The translations under genes were made by a program, and so were the position numbers. Below, piece by piece: positions 51,757 through 60,387 of a stretch of 64,000 nucleotides of DNA. The notes below the pieces were generated by a model. That model was given only the letters and a program-made list of their open reading frames with translations, ran no database searches and was not told the DNA's origin. Source of the stretch: Saccharothrix coeruleofusca (lineage in GTDB: Bacteria; Actinomycetota; Actinomycetes; Mycobacteriales; Pseudonocardiaceae); NCBI RefSeq assembly GCF_014648515.1, contig NZ_BMRG01000010.1, positions 134,309 through 198,308 on the forward strand, in the 5' to 3' direction. Within the stretch, counting starts at the first letter, position 1; each line of letters starts with the position of its first letter.

Positions 51757-54642
51757 TCAGTCGCGGAACGCCTGCAGCTCGGAGATGCGCACGGCGCGTG
51801 CCAGCTCCGGGTTGCCGGTGGCGCAGTCGCTGGTCGACCGCGGGTCGTCGTGCTGCGACCCCGCGTAGTCCGGCGCGCCCGTGCACTGGTTGGACACCAC
51901 CTGGATCCTCAGGTGGGTGGCCGTGATCGGCGGCGTCGGGAACGAGCGCGCGGTCAGGTCCGGCGCGGTCGGCCGGGGGATGCCCGCCGGGAAGGCGTCG
52001 GCCGGGCTGGTGTAGGCCAGGCGGAAGTCGGCCGGGGACGCGCACGACGAGCCGGACGTGGTGTCGCACGCCAGGATCTCGAACTGCCGCAGCGCGGTGA
52101 ACCGGTTCTGCGCGCCGGGATCGGGGTCCTGGAGGATCTCCGACCGCAGCAGGGCGCTCACCTGCACCCGCCGGATCACCTCCGGGGCGGTGCCCGCGAG
52201 GTCGACCGTGACGCCCCGACCCGCCACCGGCGAACCGACCGACGCCCAGTTCGTCGCCTCGGTGTCGTCGATGAGCCGGTCCAGGTTCACCCCGTCGCCG
52301 GTGGCGGTCGCGCCACGGGTGCGGGAGGCCAGGTTGGGCGTCAGCGACGGGCTGAGCGTGCTGTCCTCCCGGACCGCCTGCCGCAGCCGCGTGCTGCCGT
52401 AGCCGTTCGCGGCGACGACGAAGTCGTACTCACCCGGCACGACCTCCACCGCGTCGGGCAGCGCCGTCGCCGGGTCGGTGTCCGCCACCGGGACCGTGCG
52501 CCCTTCGTAGTGGCCGATGTAGAGCCGCGCCCCCGGCACCGAGGACAGCCGCAGCGTCACGTTCTCCCCGTTGGGCGAGGCGAAGCTCGGGGTCGGGTCC
52601 ACAGCACTGGGGCCGTTGCTGGCCGCGTCACGACCCAGACCCCGCCGGGCGAAGGCGTCCCACAGCTCCGGCAGGTCCGCGCCGCCGAAGCGGACCTCGT
52701 TGGCGGCCAGGGTGGCGTCGCGCATGTCGACGAAGCTGACCGCGCCGGAGGCGGTGAGCAGCAGCGCGTCGAACGCCTGCTGCACCCAGCGCCGGTTGCC
52801 GGGGCACTGCTCGACAGGCAGTTCGCCGTCCGCGCACGCCCGCTGCGACTCCGGGGTGCCGAGGCCGTACTTGTCGATCATGGCCTGCCGCACGTCGAAG
52901 CTGGTCGCGCCCCAGATTTCGCCGTCGGCGTGCACCTGCGCGCCGACCAGGTCGTAGGCGATGTTGCTGTAGTTCAAGGGGCTGCGGCTCATGTCGTAGT
53001 TGCGGATGCCCGCCTTGGCGTCCGCGGAGACGTACCCGCCGATGACGTGCGCGGTGTCGCCGCTGGGCTGGAAGCCGTACTCGAACAGGTACTCCATGGC
53101 GAACAGGTCCGAGTGCGACTCGTTCATCGCGCCCGCCTGGCCGCTGCCCCAACCGTTGTCGGGGCCCGCGATCATCCGGTTGGTGATCGCGTGCGCGTAC
53201 TCGTGGCCGATCATCGACATGTCGTAGTCGCCGTCCACGCACGGCGCGTAGAACCCGCCGGGCGTGGGCTGCCAGAGGTACATGTTCGTCACCGGCGCGA
53301 CACCGTCGGGCGGGGTGACCTGGTTGGCGTTGTTGCGGGACGGGAACGACGGCGGCGCGCCGCCCGCCCGGCCGCCGGACTGGGCGTTGCCGCGCTCGGC
53401 GTCGCCGCCCAGTCCGCCGCGATCGCCGTTGTCGGTCTGCAGGTTCCAGGTCTCCTCGGTGAAACCGAGGTGGTAGGACCAGTCGTGCATCCGGTTGTGC
53501 GTGGCGACCAGGTTGGCCAGCGCCGCGTCGACGTCGTTCTGCCGCGCGGAGGAGAAGACCGCCGGGTCGCAGCGCTCCTCGTGCCACTGGTTGGTCCACG
53601 GGTAGGTGTAGCGGCGGTCGGCCGCCGTGGCCGCGGTGCGGGTGCCGACCGTGCCGTTGGCCAGGTCGTCCCACTTCTCGGTGCTGCGGGCGGAGTTGCC
53701 CGACGAGGTCCGGCTGGGCGTCCCGGTGGCCGGGTCGACGTCCCATGCCAGGTCCCGGTCGGCCGTGCTGACCGACCGCTCGCAGTCCTCCAGCCGCACC
53801 AGGCACCACCGCTCGCGGGTGTCCGCCGAGGAGTAGTCGGCGGGCGGGTTGGCCGGGAACACGTCCCAGGCCGGGTTGTCCGCCTGGTGGTCCACCAGGT
53901 TCTCGCGGACCAGCAGCTCGCCGGTGCGGGCGTCCACGTAATCGGTGAAACCGCTTTCCCCGGTCATCCTGACCACCTGGTACGCCATCCGCGCGGGACC
54001 GTCCGGCATGGGCACCGCGCCCAGCAGCACCCGCGTGGCGCCACCGAGCCCGGCGGTGTCCACCGCCTGCTCCGGGGACAGCGTCGCGGCCTGCGGGGCG
54101 GCCCTGGTGGGGCTCATGGTCGAGCTGAGGAACACCACCGCGCCGTCGCGGATGCCGAAGGCCGCCAGCCCGTCCAGGATCGCGGGCGCGGACCCGAACC
54201 GCTGGCGCAGCATGACGTAGGAGCCCTGTCCCATCGGGCGGCTCACGAGCACGTCCATCGAGTCGACGTCCTGCTGCGCCAAGCCGAACACGTCGCGGTT
54301 GGCGGACAGGTAGTCGCGCGCCACGGTTTCCGGGGAACCGCTTCCCCGCGTCCGCAGGTCCGCGCGGGGCACCAGCGTCGCGGGCGAGCCGTACCGGTTC
54401 CACCGGACCGTGCTGCCGCGTTCGCCCGCGAGGGCGCGCTGCCGGTCGGTCGGCGCGGTGGCCTGCGGTCGGTTGTCGATGTCACCGCCTTCGACGGTGT
54501 CGCCCTGCACGACCGACGCGCTGTCGCCGGCAGGCCCCAGGGGCGCGGCTTGCGCCCCCGGTGGACCGATCACCAGCGGACTGATCACCAGTGCGCCCGT
54601 GGCGGCGAGCGCCGCTGCCCGCCGCAAAGCCCGTCTCCGCAT
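51757..54642 (-). CDS. Secreted M36 (fungalysin-type) metallopeptidase
   Basis: A 961-residue secreted protease. Signal peptide (1-32, RRRALRRAAALAATGALVIS...AQA), then an FTP-type propeptide, then the catalytic domain with GHEYAHAITNRM (HExxH at His480-His484) and the downstream Glu of AMNESHSDLFAMEY, which complete the zinc site of the M36 family. A beta-rich C-terminal region with several Cys (about 690-961) may bind substrate or cell surface. It digests proteins extracellularly for nutrition. A strong terminator follows. Confidence 0.93.
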   Translation of the reverse strand: MRRRALRRAAALAATGALVISPLVIGPPGAQAAPLGPAGDSASVVQGDTVEGGDIDNRPQATAPTDRQRALAGERGSTVRWNRYGSPATLVPRADLRTRGSGSPETVARDYLSANRDVFGLAQQDVDSMDVLVSRPMGQGSYVMLRQRFGSAPAILDGLAAFGIRDGAVVFLSSTMSPTRAAPQAATLSPEQAVDTAGLGGATRVLLGAVPMPDGPARMAYQVVRMTGESGFTDYVDARTGELLVRENLVDHQADNPAWDVFPANPPADYSSADTRERWCLVRLEDCERSVSTADRDLAWDVDPATGTPSRTSSGNSARSTEKWDDLANGTVGTRTAATAADRRYTYPWTNQWHEERCDPAVFSSARQNDVDAALANLVATHNRMHDWSYHLGFTEETWNLQTDNGDRGGLGGDAERGNAQSGGRAGGAPPSFPSRNNANQVTPPDGVAPVTNMYLWQPTPGGFYAPCVDGDYDMSMIGHEYAHAITNRMIAGPDNGWGSGQAGAMNESHSDLFAMEYLFEYGFQPSGDTAHVIGGYVSADAKAGIRNYDMSRSPLNYSNIAYDLVGAQVHADGEIWGATSFDVRQAMIDKYGLGTPESQRACADGELPVEQCPGNRRWVQQAFDALLLTASGAVSFVDMRDATLAANEVRFGGADLPELWDAFARRGLGRDAASNGPSAVDPTPSFASPNGENVTLRLSSVPGARLYIGHYEGRTVPVADTDPATALPDAVEVVPGEYDFVVAANGYGSTRLRQAVREDSTLSPSLTPNLASRTRGATATGDGVNLDRLIDDTEATNWASVGSPVAGRGVTVDLAGTAPEVIRRVQVSALLRSEILQDPDPGAQNRFTALRQFEILACDTTSGSSCASPADFRLAYTSPADAFPAGIPRPTAPDLTARSFPTPPITATHLRIQVVSNQCTGAPDYAGSQHDDPRSTSDCATGNPELARAVRISELQAFRD

Positions 54643-54703
54643 CCGTCCACGCCTCTCCGTGCGCCAGCGTCAGAGATCCGACGTGGATCAAGCTTTCTCT
54701 TAG

Positions 54704-54734
54704 CCGACAACGGGAAGAAAGACCCGTTTGCCGG
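54704..54734 (-). terminator. Hairpin downstream of the MFS gene
   Basis: AACGGG and CCCGTT pair around TCTTTCTT on the minus strand, with an outer CCG/CGG. It lies 57 bases past the MFS stop and before the M36 start. Confidence 0.5.
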
Positions 54735-54790
54735 TATGAGGGGTAGCGCGGACAGCCGGGGACGAAAGGGCACGCGACAGCGCGCCGGGA

Positions 54791-56095
54791 TTACGAGCGG
54801 GTCGCGCGCAGCGCCAGGGTCACCACCGCCGCGGACACCATGCAGGCGCCCACCACCCACAGACCGAGCCGGTTGTCACCGGTCGCGTCGGCCAGCGCGC
54901 CGGTGACGTAGGGCGCCAGGAACCCCGACAGGTTGCCCAGCGAGTTGATCAGGCCGATGCCCGCCGCCGCGGCGGCGCCGGTCAGGTGGGCGGTGGGCAG
55001 CGCCCAGAACGAGGGCAGCGCGGCCAGCACGCCGCAGGCGCACAGCGTCACCGCGACGATCGCCAGCCACGGGTCGGTCAGGTACAGCGCCACCGGGATG
55101 GCCAGTCCGCCGACCAGCGCGGGCACCGCCACCCGCACCACCGGGTCCGCCGCGCGCCGGGCCCACACGACCATCGCGACCAGACCCGCCACGTACGGGA
55201 CGGCGTTGATCAGGCCCTGCTCCACCGTGGAGAAGGTGGTGCCGTACTGCGCGGCGAAGCCCTTGATGATGGTGGGCAGGAAGAACCCCAGCGCGTAGAG
55301 GCCGTACACCACGCCGAAGTACACCCAGGACAGCGCCAGCACGCGCGGGCTCTTCAGCGCGCCCAGCACCGACCGGGGGCCCGTTCGCGCGACGGCCGCC
55401 CGTTCAGCGGCGAGCGCGCGCTCCAGCGCGTCCCGCTCCTGCCGGGGCAGCCACTTCGCCTCGGCGGGCCGGTCGGTGAGCAGGAACCACACGACCGCGG
55501 CCAGCAGCACCGACGGGATGCCTTCCAGCAGGAACATCACCCGCCAGCCGGACAGGCCGAACAACCCGTCGCCGTGCTGGATGATCAGCGTGGAGACCAC
55601 GGCCCCCAGCGCGGTGGAGATCGGCACCGCGGTCATGAACCAGGCGGTCGTCCTGGCCCGCTGCGCGGCCGGGAACCAGTAGGTCAGGTACAGGATGATG
55701 CCGGGGAAGAAGCCCGCCTCGGTGATGCCGAGCACGAACCGCAGCGCGATCAGCACCGCCGGGTTCGGCGTGAAGGCCATCGCCGTGGCCACCACGCCCC
55801 AGGTCACCATGATGCGCGCGATCCAGCGGCGCGCGCCGAACCGGTGCAGCATCAGGTTGCTGGGCACCTCCAGCAGCAGGTACCCGATGAAGAACACCCC
55901 GGCGGCCACGCCGAAGAGCGTGGCCGACAGCCCCAGCTCCGCGTTCATCCCGTTCGGGCCCGCGAACCCGATGTTGACCCGGTCCAGGTAGTTCACGAAG
56001 TACAGCAGGACCAGCAGCGGGATCAGGCGCCTGCCCGCCCGGCGCACGGCCGAGCGGACGAGCTGCTCGTCGGTTCCGGCGGCGCTGTCAGCCAT
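54791..56095 (-). CDS. MFS transporter, anion:cation symporter (ACS) type
   Basis: A 434-residue 12-TM secondary transporter. Seen: LYFVNYLDRVNIGFAGPNGMNAELGLS at the first helix, the loop 2-3 signature GYLLLEVPSNLMLHRFGARRWIARIMV, and FVLGITEAGFFPGIILYLTYWFP. These are the hallmarks of the ACS family, which imports organic anions such as tartrate, phthalate or sugar acids with protons. The substrate cannot be told from sequence. It is a lone gene; a hairpin lies downstream. Confidence 0.9.
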   Translation of the reverse strand: MADSAAGTDEQLVRSAVRRAGRRLIPLLVLLYFVNYLDRVNIGFAGPNGMNAELGLSATLFGVAAGVFFIGYLLLEVPSNLMLHRFGARRWIARIMVTWGVVATAMAFTPNPAVLIALRFVLGITEAGFFPGIILYLTYWFPAAQRARTTAWFMTAVPISTALGAVVSTLIIQHGDGLFGLSGWRVMFLLEGIPSVLLAAVVWFLLTDRPAEAKWLPRQERDALERALAAERAAVARTGPRSVLGALKSPRVLALSWVYFGVVYGLYALGFFLPTIIKGFAAQYGTTFSTVEQGLINAVPYVAGLVAMVVWARRAADPVVRVAVPALVGGLAIPVALYLTDPWLAIVAVTLCACGVLAALPSFWALPTAHLTGAAAAAGIGLINSLGNLSGFLAPYVTGALADATGDNRLGLWVVGACMVSAAVVTLALRATRS

Positions 56096-56342
56096 GGACC
56101 CTTCCTCTCACAGGACCCGACCAGGATCAAGGACCCCGTAGTAGCGCGCCACCGTTGCGGGCCCGGCGACGACCTGGGCGGGCGTCTGCGTCATATGACC
56201 TTGTCGCCTCCTCCGCGACCGGGGGTAATGCGGATCGTCGGCACCCGGATCGCCCGTGAATGGGGGAAGGCGACCCCTGGTTCCCGGGAGTTCGGGACCG
56301 GCAGGCTGCACCACGACGACAACGGCGAACCGGAGGAGATAG
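56096..56342. promoter_or_regulatory. Divergent promoter region, MFS / two-component cluster
   Basis: About 250 bases between the leftward MFS gene and the rightward small gene at 56343. It holds both promoters, but no clean -10/-35 or operator was identified. CGGAGGAG just before ATG56343 is a clear ribosome-binding site. Confidence 0.4.
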
Positions 56343-56825
56343 ATGTCCGCACCCACCGAAGACCGGGGACAGCTCTCGCACCCCGTGCTCGGCGACCTGG
56401 AGCTGTGGTACGAGACGTTCCTCGTCTACGCGGCGACCGCCCCGGCGGGCAACCCGCACTTCCCCACGGCTCACGTCATCGAGGCGGAGTTCGACGCGCA
56501 GCGGGTCCAGGAGGGGCTGGCCTGGTTCGAGAAGGAGTACGGGCAGCTGCTCGGGCCGGGGTTCCTGCCCGACCTGGCGACGATGCGGCGGGCACTGGCC
56601 GCGGCGGCGGAGACCCCGGCCACCCGAAGCCGGACGGCGGTGGTCGCGCACCGGCACCCGCACGTGATCGCGGACGGCGGGGAGGTGGTGCTGCACGCGG
56701 GCACCGCCGTCACGTTGAGCGGAGGCGGCCTGGAGGGGACGCTGGCACTGGACTACGAGGGCGTGGGGGTGAGCGACGAGGGTTCCCCGTGCCACAACTT
56801 CTGGCACTGGCTCAACGGCACGTGA
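56343..56825 (+). CDS. Hypothetical protein upstream of the two-component system
   Basis: A 160-residue soluble protein, family not recognised. Aromatic residues and His are frequent (ELWYETFLVYAAT, CHNFWHWLNG). It begins behind a strong GGAGGAG site and ends 42 bases before the histidine kinase gene, so it is probably in that operon. A stretch near 100-150 is beta-rich. It could be a sensory partner or target; nothing decides. Confidence 0.7.
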   Translation: MSAPTEDRGQLSHPVLGDLELWYETFLVYAATAPAGNPHFPTAHVIEAEFDAQRVQEGLAWFEKEYGQLLGPGFLPDLATMRRALAAAAETPATRSRTAVVAHRHPHVIADGGEVVLHAGTAVTLSGGGLEGTLALDYEGVGVSDEGSPCHNFWHWLNGT

Positions 56826-56867
56826 CCCCCGCGGGGTGGCGTCCGCGGATTCTTCCAGGGGAGGGGC

Positions 56868-58829
56868 ATGTCATCCGGACGGACAGCGGGGGCCGGGATG
56901 CGGGGCATCGGCGGGGCGGTGATCGGCGCCAGGCTGCTCGCGGGGGGCGGGGCAGGACTGGTGCTGGTGGCGGGGGCCGTGCACGCGGCCTCCGCCACCA
57001 CCCCGGCGCACCCGCACAACTGGATCACCGCCATCGTCCACTGCCTGCTCGGCGAGCGGCTCGTGGCGTACGCGCGGCGCAACCCGGTGGGGTGGGCGGT
57101 GCTCGCCATGGGGGTGTGCGGGGCCGCCGCGACGGGGGTCGCGGCGTGGCCGGACCAGCGGTGGGTGGTGTGGGTCGGCAGCTGGGTCTGGTGGCCCACC
57201 TACTCGCTGCTGCCGGTGGTGCTCCTGCTGTTCCCCACCGGGCGGCCACCCGGCCGGTGGTGGTGGGCGGCCGTGCTGGTCGCGGGCGTCGGCGTGGTGC
57301 TGCCGCCGGTCGGGATCGGGTGGGCCTCGTGGGCCGAACCGGCCACCTTCTGGGAGGGCGTCTTCGGCGGCACCGCGCGACGAGGGGTCGCGGTGGCGCT
57401 GTCGGCGTTCGGGTTCGCCGCCTTCGCGGTCGCCCTGGTGGCCGCGGTGGCGTCCCTGGTGGTGCGGTGGCACCGGGCGCGGGGCTCGCAGCGCCGGGTG
57501 GTGCGGTGGGCGCTGGTGGGCGCCCTGGTGGTCGTCCCGGCGCTGGTGCTGGAGCTGGCGTCCGGGGCGGCCTGGGGCGCGTGGCTGATGGCCGCCGCGG
57601 CGTTCCCGGTGGCGGTGGTGATCGTGATCGTCCGCCACGGCCTCTACGACATCGAGCTGGTCCTCCACCGCACGTTGTTGTACGGGCTGCTCGGCGCGTC
57701 GCTGATCGGCGGGTACACGGCCATCGCGGTGGCCACCACGACGGCCGTGCCCACCGGCGGCAACGTGCTCGCCACGGTCGCGGTCGTGGCGGCGCTCGCC
57801 CCGCTGCACCGGCTGCTGCAGGGCGCGCTGAACCGGTGGCTGTTCGGCGACCGCGCCGACCCGTACCGCGCGCTGGTCGAGCTGGGCCGCACGCTGGCGC
57901 ACCCGCTGCGCCCGAACGAGCTGCTGCCGACGTTGGCGGCGTGGGTGGGCAGGGCGCTCAAGCTGCCCTACGTGGCCGTGCACCTGGAGGGGGCGGAGAG
58001 CACCCCGTCGGCGGTGCACGGGCGCTCCTGCGGAGGGCAGCGGTACCAGGTGGAGCTGTGGCACGGCGGTGAGCGGACCGGGGTGCTGGTGGCGGAGGCC
58101 AGGGCGCGCGACGAGAGGCTCACCGCGCGGGAGCGCAGGCTGCTGGAGGACATGGCGGGGCAGGCCGCCCCGGCGGCGCACGCGGCGCGGCTGGCGCTGG
58201 CGCTGCGCGAGGCCGACGACCGGTTCGAGCGCAGGCGGCGGGAGGACCTGCACCGGATCAGCAACGACCTGCACGACACCATCGGCCCCAGCGTGGTGGG
58301 CATCCGCAAGCAGGTGAGCGCGGTGCTCAGGGCGGTCGACGACGCCGACGGCAGGACGCGGAGACGCCTGGCGGACGTGGTCGCCGACCTGGAGACGCTC
58401 ACCGACACCGTGCGCCGGGTCTCGCGCCACGTGCAGGCGCTGGACCTGCGCTTGGGGCTGGTGCACGCGGTGTGCCGCCAAGCGGAGCGCTTCGACGGCG
58501 AGCCCGCCGTGCGGGTGGTCCACGCGGGCCGGTTCGACGACATCCCGCCCGCCGTCGAGCTGGCCGCCTTCCTGGTGGTCAGCGAGGCGCTGGCGAACGT
58601 GGCGCACCACGCGGAGGCGGCGAACTGCGTGATCGACCTGGTCCGCACCCCCACCTGGCTGCGACTGGTGGTGACCGACGACGGCCGGGGGATGCCCGAG
58701 CGGCCGACCCGCGGCGTGGGACTGGTGTCGATGCGGGAACGCTGCCAGGATCTCGGCGGGGAGTTCCACGTCGAGCGCGCGAGCCCCGGCACCCGCGTCA
58801 CGGCCCGCATCCCGCTGGGGCCGCGATGA
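56868..58829 (+). CDS. Sensor histidine kinase, NarL/HisKA_3 type
   Basis: A 653-residue membrane kinase. The first 320 residues hold about 8-9 transmembrane helices. A GAF-like cytosolic region follows (about 330-440), then the HisKA_3 dimerisation motif RISNDLHDTIGPSVVGIRK with phospho-His469, and an HATPase_c domain (SEALANVAHHAEA; VTDDGRGMPE; GVGLVSMRERC). It passes a signal to the response regulator 61 bases downstream. The signal is unknown; the many membrane helices suggest a membrane-embedded stimulus. ATG56868 has AGGGGAGG upstream. Confidence 0.92.
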   Translation: MSSGRTAGAGMRGIGGAVIGARLLAGGGAGLVLVAGAVHAASATTPAHPHNWITAIVHCLLGERLVAYARRNPVGWAVLAMGVCGAAATGVAAWPDQRWVVWVGSWVWWPTYSLLPVVLLLFPTGRPPGRWWWAAVLVAGVGVVLPPVGIGWASWAEPATFWEGVFGGTARRGVAVALSAFGFAAFAVALVAAVASLVVRWHRARGSQRRVVRWALVGALVVVPALVLELASGAAWGAWLMAAAAFPVAVVIVIVRHGLYDIELVLHRTLLYGLLGASLIGGYTAIAVATTTAVPTGGNVLATVAVVAALAPLHRLLQGALNRWLFGDRADPYRALVELGRTLAHPLRPNELLPTLAAWVGRALKLPYVAVHLEGAESTPSAVHGRSCGGQRYQVELWHGGERTGVLVAEARARDERLTARERRLLEDMAGQAAPAAHAARLALALREADDRFERRRREDLHRISNDLHDTIGPSVVGIRKQVSAVLRAVDDADGRTRRRLADVVADLETLTDTVRRVSRHVQALDLRLGLVHAVCRQAERFDGEPAVRVVHAGRFDDIPPAVELAAFLVVSEALANVAHHAEAANCVIDLVRTPTWLRLVVTDDGRGMPERPTRGVGLVSMRERCQDLGGEFHVERASPGTRVTARIPLGPR

Positions 58830-58890
58830 CCGGTGCCCCGCGCGGCGGCGGGACCGACTGCCGCCGTGCACCAGCGTGGGGGGACGCACT

Positions 58891-59586
58891 GTGACGCACA
58901 CCGGGACGCACACCGGGACGCACACCGGACTGCGGGTCCTGGTGGTGGACGACCACCCGATCTTCGTCAGGGGCCTGCGCAGCGAACTGGAGGACGCGGG
59001 CGACATCCACGTGGCGGGCGAGTGCGCGGACGGCGTGCGGGCCGTCGCGCTGGTGCAGCGGGAACGCCCCGACGTGGTGCTGATGGACCTGCGGATACCG
59101 CCCGCCGACGGCGAGGAAGCACAGCTCTGCGGGCCGGACGTGATCCGCCGGATCGTCGAGCTGGCGCCCGCCACGAGGGTGCTCGTGCTGTCCATGCACG
59201 AGGAGCCCGAGCACGTGCGGACAGCGCTGAACGCGGGCGCGAACGGCTACCTGCGCAAGGAGGAGAAGGACATCGCGCAGGCGGTGCGCACGGTGGCCGA
59301 GGGCAAGATGGTGCTCGACCCGCGCGTGGGCAGGACGCTGCTCGGCAGCCAGCCGCGGCTGGCCGACGGCGTCCTGCCGTTCCGCCTGACCATGGCCGAG
59401 TACCGGATGCTGGTGCTGATGGCCAAGGGGTGGAACAACCAGCGGATCGCCGGGGAGCTGCACCTGTCCACCAAGACGGTGGCCAACCGGGCGCTGGAGA
59501 TCCAGAACAAGCTCCAGGTCCGCGACCGCGACGAGGCCGTGGAGAAGGCGCGCAGGAACGGCATCGGGGCGGAGCACAACCCGTGA
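58891..59586 (+). CDS. NarL-family response regulator with a THTG repeat N-terminus
   Basis: A 231-residue regulator. Receiver domain: Asp20/Asp21 pocket, phospho-acceptor Asp66 (DVVLMD), then SMHEE and the conserved Lys in LRKEEK. C-terminal LuxR-type HTH: LTMAEYRMLVLMAKGWNNQRIAGELHLSTKTV. The first 12 codons are a threefold 12-base tandem repeat (THTG). GTG58891 follows GGGGGGAC. It is the cognate regulator of the upstream kinase. Somewhat atypical HTH start (LTMAEYRML rather than LTxREREVL). Confidence 0.9.
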   Translation: MTHTGTHTGTHTGLRVLVVDDHPIFVRGLRSELEDAGDIHVAGECADGVRAVALVQRERPDVVLMDLRIPPADGEEAQLCGPDVIRRIVELAPATRVLVLSMHEEPEHVRTALNAGANGYLRKEEKDIAQAVRTVAEGKMVLDPRVGRTLLGSQPRLADGVLPFRLTMAEYRMLVLMAKGWNNQRIAGELHLSTKTVANRALEIQNKLQVRDRDEAVEKARRNGIGAEHNP

Positions 59587-59641
59587 ATCCGGGACGCGGT
59601 GCTGCTTGTTCCCGGGAACGCGGGAGCGGGAGCGTTCGCCC

Positions 59642-60316
59642 ATGCTCAACGCACACGCGCACCCCGTCTACCGCATAGCGCTCGGGGTGGACATCGAGGG
59701 TTCGACGACCCGGAGCAACCGGGAGAAGCCCGTGCTGCGCGAGGTCATGTACGAGATCATCGCCGAGGCGCTGGCGCGGCACGGCATCGGCGACGACGTC
59801 GACCGGCTGGTGGACCGAGGTGACGGCGCGCTGGCCCTCATCCGGCCGTCCGACCGGGTCCCGAAGACGCTCCTGCTGGGATCGGTCGTGCCCGAGCTGA
59901 GCAAGCTGCTCACCCGCCACAACACCCGGCGGCCGGAGGTGTCGATGCGGCTGCGGGCGGTGGTGCACGCGGGTGAGGTGCACTTCGACGAGCGCGGCCA
60001 GTTCGGGGAGCTGCTGGACGTGGCGTGCGGGCTGCTCGACGCGCCCCGGCTGAAGCTGGCCCTGCGGGAGACCAGCGCGCCGCTGGTGCTGGTGGTCTCC
60101 GACGAGCTGTACTGGTCGGTGGTGCACCACGGCTACGACAGCATCGCGGTGCCGTCGTTCGCGCCGCTGGTGAACGTCCAGGTCGGCCCGGCGCCGAGGC
60201 AGGGATGGGTGCACGTGCCCGGCGAACCGACGACCTGGCAGTACGGCCCGGTGCGCGGGCCGGTCGGCTCCCCGCGGCGCGGACTGCCCCTACCGGATGT
60301 GTCTGCTGTGGACTGA
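59642..60316 (+). CDS. Nucleotide-cyclase-fold protein (class III, degenerate)
   Basis: A 224-residue protein. ALGVDIEGSTTRSN (metal-binding Asp17) and later LVDRGDGALALI are the class III adenylate/guanylate cyclase core motifs, and RLRAVVHAGEV matches the third. Catalytic base-recognition residues are not clear, so it may bind nucleotide without cyclising. The gene follows the response regulator in the same direction with a 55-base gap, which suggests a link between phosphorelay and second messenger. ATG59642 is used; a longer start at 59606 is possible. Confidence 0.72.
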   Translation: MLNAHAHPVYRIALGVDIEGSTTRSNREKPVLREVMYEIIAEALARHGIGDDVDRLVDRGDGALALIRPSDRVPKTLLLGSVVPELSKLLTRHNTRRPEVSMRLRAVVHAGEVHFDERGQFGELLDVACGLLDAPRLKLALRETSAPLVLVVSDELYWSVVHHGYDSIAVPSFAPLVNVQVGPAPRQGWVHVPGEPTTWQYGPVRGPVGSPRRGLPLPDVSAVD

Positions 60317-60338
60317 TGGTCGTCCTGCGGCGCTCGCG

Positions 60339-60373
60339 CGGTGGCCCCCGCCTGAGCCAGGCGGGGGCCACCG
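60339..60373. terminator. Bidirectional terminator between cyclase-like and oxidase genes
   Basis: GGTGGCCCCCGCCT and AGGCGGGGGCCACC (14 bp, extended to 15 by C/G) pair around GAGCC. It lies in the 71-base gap between the converging genes and can serve both. Confidence 0.85.
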
Positions 60374-60387
60374 GGTGCGGGTCGGCG

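Noticed and set aside
51850-54906. About 1000-codon plus-strand frame opposite the M36 peptidase
   Set aside because: A high-GC shadow of the minus-strand metallopeptidase, whose HExxH site and signal peptide are clear.
54986-58072. About 1000-codon plus-strand frame through the MFS and kinase regions
   Set aside because: It spans an intergenic region and the antisense of the MFS gene, with no domain and no coding bias of its own.
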